A DNA stretch of 64,000 bases from Glossina fuscipes (taxonomy: Eukaryota > Arthropoda > Insecta > Diptera > Glossinidae), in assembly GCF_014805625.2 (NCBI RefSeq), contig NW_023998525.1, positions 9,665 to 73,664 on the forward strand. Direction: 5' to 3'. The stretch's first letter is position 1. Each line of letters begins with the position of its first letter. The notes beneath the pieces were generated by a model. That model saw only the letters and a list, made by a program, of their open reading frames with translations, was not told the DNA's origin and did no database searches. Position numbers and translations under genes: made by a program. Below are positions 59,355 to 64,000 of this stretch, one piece after another.

Positions 59355-62300
59355 TCTGTATTTGCGACGGGTATATCAATTCAAAAGGTGTATATTGTGT
59401 TTCTACGTGAGGGGTAGTGTTATATGCGAAAGTGTAGTATGGTATCCATTTATCCCAATCATTGTTTGTTGCAAAGGCTAGAAAGTATTCGTTAAGAACT
59501 CTGTGATTTCTTTCAATTGTACCTAAGGTTTCGTGGTGGTAGGGGGTTGAGAACTTTTGCTCGATATCTAGTAATAGACAAATTTCTTTTATTAGTTCAT
59601 TGTTGAATTCTGTTCCTCTGTCAGATTTTAATGTTTTAAATTGGCCGTATTTGAGTATTACCTCTTCTGTTAAAATTTTGGCAATTGATTGTGCGCTTTT
59701 ATCTACAATAGGATGTGCGATTATATGTTTTGTTAGTTCGCATTGTATTGTTAATATGTATCGGAAATTATTGGAAGGTTTTATTGGTCCTACTGTATCT
59801 ATACTTAGTGTTTCAAAAGATGTGGACGGTGTATCTGTTATTGTGAGAGGTTCTTTTGTATGTTTTGTTTGTTTGCTTGTTTGGCAAATATGGCATTGTT
59901 TTATACAATTTTTTATCATCTTGAACATATTGCGCCAGATGTATTTTTGGCTTAATTTTTGGAATGGTTTTCTTACTCCGAAATGTCCTGAGTGTGGGCA
60001 AGTGTGGTATTCTACTATTAATTTGCACTTTTTTCATTATCATATATTCTTTCTCTTTCTTTGTATAATAGTATATTTATGCGGTTTCTTTTAATATTGT
60101 TGAATTTTTCCTTTAATATCTCTTTGGATATGTATTTAAATGTATCATCATGTAGACTTAATGCATAGTCTAAGAAATTTAACTTGTTCAGTTTTGATGT
60201 TAATTTTTCCAAGAGCGCATCGAAATGGTCTGGATATTCATAGCATCTCAGACGTGTGCAGTTTAATTCTTTTACATTTTCAATTATCATATCTTTTATA
60301 CCGCTTTCGAATTTGAATTCTAATTTTCTTGTGTTCTTGATATCATTTATTGACGTGCATTCCCACATATTTAGTTGTTCATTTGAGTTTTCTTTTGCCG
60401 ATTTGCTTCTGGTGATTACTAGTGTCCTTTTTATCCGTTCTTGGTCTTCTTCTTTCGATGTTGGAATCATTTCTTTTAATATCTCAGAATTTATATTTAT
60501 CCTTGATAAGGCGTCAGCGTTAGTGTTGTTTGAACCTTTTTTGTAAATTATGTTGAAATCGTAGTCCGATAATTCTATTCTTATTCTGGTTAATTTTGAG
60601 GTGGGGTTTTTGTGAGAGAATAGTGCTACTAATGGTCTGTGATCAGTTATCACCGTAAATTTTTTGCCGACTAAGTAGGGTCTAAAATGCGTTATTCCAA
60701 AGTGGATTGCGAGTAGTTCTTTTTCTATAATTGTTTTGTTTTTTTCGTGTTTGTTTAGGGATTTGCTTGCGTATGCGATGGGTAAGTCTTGACCTGTTTC
60801 TCTTTGTGATAGTACTGCTCCTAAGGCGTAATTTGATGCATCGGTTGTTAAAATGAAGGGTTTATCGAAATTTGGATATTGTAATATGGATGGGGATATT
60901 AGTTTATTTTTGAGTTCTAGGAATGCCTGATTACATTGATTTGTCCAGTCGAAGTCTTTTCTTTTTTTCAGGAGATCGTTTAGTGGTTGTGCTATGTTAG
61001 CAAAGTATTTTATGAATTTCCTGTAATAGTTACAAAATGCTACATATCTTCTTACTTCGTCAGTATTTTTGGGTTGGGGGTAGGTTTTTATTGTTTCGTA
61101 TTTAGCGGGATCTGGTTTTATGCCTTCGGGTGTTATTAGGTGTCCTAAATAGGTTACTTCTGGTTGTAGAAAGTTGCATTTGGATGGATTTAGTTTTAGG
61201 TTGTATTTGTCAAGTCGTTCTAGTACTTTTGTTAAATTTCTGTTGTGGTGTTCGAAACTACATCCGTGTATTATTATGTCGTCTACGTATAAAAATGCTT
61301 CGGTGTCTAGTCCTAATAAAGCTATAGTTAACATTCTTTGGAAACTGTTGGACGAAATTTTTAATCCAAATGGAAGTCTCGTGTATTGATAATGTCCGTT
61401 CGGTGTTGAAAAGGCGGTTAAAGGTCGCGAGTTTTTGTTAAGTTTTATTTGATGAAATGAGTTTGTCATGTCCAAAGTGGAGAAAGATTTTGCTCATCCT
61501 AGTCTATCTAAGATGTCTTCTAATCTTGTAAGGGGGAAATTGTCGTTTACTATTTTTTCGTTTAATTTTCTGTAGTCAACTACTAGTCGCCATTTTTTTA
61601 TGTCTGTCTGATTTTTTTAGGGTACCAGTAAGAGTGGTGAGTTGTAGGGGCTAATTGAGGGTTCTATTATGTTTTGTTGTAATAGTTCTTTTACCTGATT
61701 GTGTATGGTGTCTGTTTGTGTGTGGGGTAGTTTGTAGTTTTTTATGTATACTGGTGTGTTGTCGTTTGTTTCTATATATTGAGTATAAAAATTGTTTGCT
61801 GTGAGTGGTTCATTTTCTAGGTGGAATACTGTTTGAAATTTTTTGAAAATTTTTATGAGCTTTTGTTTTTGAGAGTTGTTGACGGTGTCTAATTTTATGG
61901 ATTGTAATATTTTTTGGAGTCGTTATTCATCATATTGAGTGTGTATATTGGTGTTTTGTATAATTTGATAGGTATGGAGTGGTTCGGTGTTAATATGTAG
62001 GTGTTGTATTGTGATTTCTTTATCTAGTATTTTAATGTGTTTTGTCCGTTTTTTGGTATTATTGAATTGGCTAAAAATATTCTTTTTTCTATTTCTTTAT
62101 TTAATACTAAAGCGTCGCTGTCTATTTTGATATCTATGGGGACTATAATTTCGCATCTTGGGGGAAGAAGTATGTCGTTTTTATTAAGTATTTCATCGTA
62201 TATGGAGAGTTGAATTTGGTCGTCGTGTGTATTAACTGTAAGGGAGAAATTTTCATAATTTATATTGCAAGCATATTTGTGTAGGAAATCTCTTCCTATG

Positions 62301-62665
62301 ATTCCATCGGTTCTTATCGGGAAGTTCTGGTCTACTAATTGTATTTTATGTTGAGTGATTCCGTTTCCTAGGTTTATATTCAGGTGTGTGGTTCCTAATG
62401 TTTCTATATGTTCGCTGGTTATTCCTGTTAAGTTGATACTTTCTGCGTTGTTTAGTGGGTAATTTTCCAGAAGGTGTGCTTTGCAGAGGCTGATGTCTGG
62501 TCCAGTGTCTAATAGAAATGATACTTCAGTTTTTGTTGCATTTTTAATATCTAGTAATATGTAGTTTGATAGTTTTGAGAGGGAGAAGATATGGGAGTTG
62601 GTTTGTTGTGTGTACTCGGTGGATGCCTGGTTTAAGTGTTTTGTCCCGAATTCAGGGGCATCATC
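59355..62665 (-). pseudogene. gypsy-group pol (protease-RT-RNase H-integrase), element gypsy-B
   Basis: A nearly complete pol on the minus strand, overlapping gag in the -1 frame at about 62632-62665. Protease: 'FLLDTGPDISL' near 62500 (catalytic DTG). RT: 'YKLPHTQTDTIHNQVKELL' near 61710, 'LVVDYRKLNEKIV' near 61570, and 'FLYVDDIIIHG' near 61280 (catalytic YVDD). RNase H: 'TTDASNYALGAVLSQ' and 'ITDHRPL', closing with 'NTNADALSR'. Integrase: zinc site 'HSGHFGVRK', then Asp44, Asp103 and Glu139 of the 59296-59928 frame, giving the D,D-35-E spacing. Defects: TAA at 61617-61619, TGA at 61494-61496, and a one-base loss in an A-run at about 60030-60035 separating RNase H from integrase. The integrase loses homology at about 59355, so its tail and any env are gone. 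Apart from this it is the best-preserved element here. Confidence 0.9.
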
Positions 62666-63822
62666 AAGGAATCCGGGTGAAATCCGTTTCCCTGGTCTTC
62701 TATTGCGTGTACGCGGTTGTTTTGATTGTTGTTTCTTTGAAATCTGGTGTTATTTTGATTTCGATAGTTGAAATGCCTATTGTTGTTATTGTTTCTATTA
62801 AAATTGTTGTTATTGTAATTGGTATTAGGATTATTATTATTAGTTCTGTTAGAATTGTTGCTATTATTATAATTCCTGTTTTGGTTATTATATCCTTGAT
62901 TGTTTCTATTGGGAATGTTGTTATGATATTGATTTCTGTTGTTGTTAGTGTATGAGTTTCTGTTGTTGGTGTAGCGATTGTGTGAATTTTTCTTTTGGTA
63001 ATTTATTCTCATTACCTTGAGTCGCACTCTCGTATTGTAGCGCAATATTAATTGTTTCTGAAAAGGTTTTTTGTTTGGGCCGCAAAGATAGTGGGTTTAA
63101 TATAGTCATCGAGACCGTTTTTGAATATGGTTAATGCATATGTATCGTTGATACTGGTAATGATGGATTTTTGTTCGCTAGTGGGGTTGGGGCCTAGTTC
63201 TTTAATTTGGAGGTTATTTAGATCTGATATGTTCAGAATTTTGTCTTTGAAACCTGTGATTGTGCCTTTTTATGTTGTTTGGCTTAAAAGTGAGTGTAGT
63301 TGTGGTATTGTTTGATTTGTTTTGAATTTATTTTCGAGTGTACTTTTCAGTTGTTGTAGTGTTGTTGGGATGTTGTTTGCGAGGGCGGTTTGGACGTTTG
63401 AGGATAGTTTGCAATAAAAGGTGTACTCTATTAATTGTGGTTTGGCTTCTTCTTTTAGGGTTCTGTTTATTATTTCAACAACTTTTAAGAAGCAGTTGAT
63501 GTCTTTGTAGTTGCCAGTGAAAGTGGGTAAGGATTTGGAAGCTATTTCTAAATTGAAATCCATTTTTGATTCTATTATATTGTCCGTTTTACTTGGGTTT
63601 ATGTCTTCTAGTGATTCTTTGGTAGCTTCGATTTCTAAAAGTTCTTTTGCTGTGTTATATTTTTTTTTAAATGCTTCTATTTTGCTCGCTAGGTTTGGTT
63701 GCCCAGGTTTAGTGTTAGCTTCTGTCTAGATTGTTTCTTTTTTTGTAAGTTTTATTTCCTAACTTTCTGAGGTTGGAAATTATTCTGTCTATGGAGCTAC
63801 TAATCTCGTCTATTTTTTCCAT
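62632..63822 (-). pseudogene. gypsy-group Gag, element gypsy-B
   Basis: Gag probably starts at the ATG at 63820-63822 ('MEKIDEISSSIDRI'). A frame break near 63725 leads into a frame open from about 63725 to a TAA near 63268, including 'LEIASKSLPTFTGNYKDIN' and 'LKSTLENKFKTNQTI', a capsid-like stretch. Beyond that stop, the same frame runs on to about 63055. Further frame changes then lead to the Asn/Arg-rich C-terminus at 62632-63045. That tail has no CCHC zinc knuckle. Such Asn-rich, knuckle-less tails are typical of the 17.6/297/gypsy group. Gag forms the virus-like particle. Several breaks make it non-functional. Confidence 0.82.
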
Positions 63823-63865
63823 ATTTATATTTGAATGTATGTATAAAATTTTTTTTTTTTTATTT

Positions 63866-64000
63866 TTATAAAATCATTCTTGAACTTAGTTTGGTAGGAA
63901 AAATTTTGGGAATAATATTTTGAATTAGACGTTCAGTGTGTTTGTGGATTGTTTTGTATATTTCTTTTTTAGTTGTTTTTTGTATAATAGGTGTAGGGTC
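63866..64000 (-). other. open frame upstream of gypsy-B gag, running off the window
   Basis: From the window edge (64000) to a TAA at 63866-63868, one minus-strand frame is open for 44 codons ('DPTPIIQKTTKKEIYKTIHK' at its visible start). It could be the true N-terminal part of Gag shifted by the A-run at 63848-63860, leader sequence, or the end of another element. The upstream LTR and primer-binding site are not in view. Confidence 0.35.

Noticed and set aside
59600..60094. A 164-codon plus-strand frame
   Set aside because: Antisense to the integrase and RNase H end of gypsy-B, whose catalytic residues are clear on the other strand.
62566..62955. A 129-codon plus-strand frame rich in Ile/Val
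   Set aside because: It is the complement of the Asn-rich Gag tail (AAT/AAC codons read in antisense as ATT/GTT); no independent evidence of a gene.

Overview
This window looks like heterochromatin-type insect DNA, most probably from a higher fly (Diptera). It is AT-rich, it has no intact host gene that I can recognise, and almost everything identifiable is a nested, decayed transposable element. The fly assignment is inference. It rests on the mix of Ty3/gypsy elements with an Asn-rich Gag, BEL/Pao elements, CR1/Jockey-like LINEs and the dispersed repeat carrying a 'ggacagaca' signature. There is no bacterial-style gene organisation, no rRNA or tRNA that I could see, and no CRISPR.

Layout. 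1-5 kb: LTR fragment, a Ty3/gypsy Gag relic (+) and the end of a long LTR. 5.2-7.9 kb: decayed Ty3/gypsy RNase H and integrase (-). 9.4-10.3 kb: a Ku70 (Irbp/XRCC6) pseudogene (+). 12-12.5 kb: LTR. 13.9-16.2 kb: a decayed LOA/I-like LINE (+). 16.6-18.4 kb: LINE copy A (+). 19.3-19.8 kb: a clean solo LTR. 22-24.8 kb: a zinc-finger scrap and two facing copies (B, C) of the same LINE. 26.7-29.1 kb: a 2.4-kb solo LTR. 30-32.4 kb: tandem and dispersed repeats. 33.3-35.3 kb: LINE E joined to a BEL/Pao integrase piece (-). 38.1-39.4 kb: BEL/Pao RT-RNase H (-). 40.3-44.6 kb: a second BEL/Pao element (+), split by an LTR and by a GC-richer insert. 45.2-49.5 kb: LINE D (-) with a beta-tubulin N-terminal fragment lying between its ORF2 and an ORF1-like piece. 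50.0-52.55 kb: a 2.5-kb solo LTR with target duplication and arrays of palindromes. 53.2-53.5 kb: a Jockey-type LINE piece. 54.3-55.4 kb: an internally deleted pogo/Tigger-type DNA transposon. 55.6-56.5 kb: LINE G (-). 57.45-57.92 kb: a second clean solo LTR. 58.1-58.8 kb: a LINE ORF1 with zinc knuckles (-). 59.3-64 kb: the best-preserved element, a gypsy-group gag-pol (-) running off the window.

No genes here form an operon or pathway. Coding parts are all selfish-element proteins (Gag, protease, reverse transcriptase, RNase H, integrase, endonuclease, transposase), and all but short stretches are inactivated by stops, frameshifts or truncation. Nesting order gives relative ages: the BEL/Pao copies are old, the TGTTA...TAACA LTR inserted into one of them later, and the gypsy copy at the right edge is the youngest. 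Such a two-strand graveyard would be a natural candidate for a piRNA/siRNA source locus, but that is inference and needs small-RNA data.

The points I would look at first are: the Ku70 and beta-tubulin relics among the transposons; the three solo LTRs with a left-hand or two-sided ATAC flank; and the very long LTR family with conserved stem-loop arrays.
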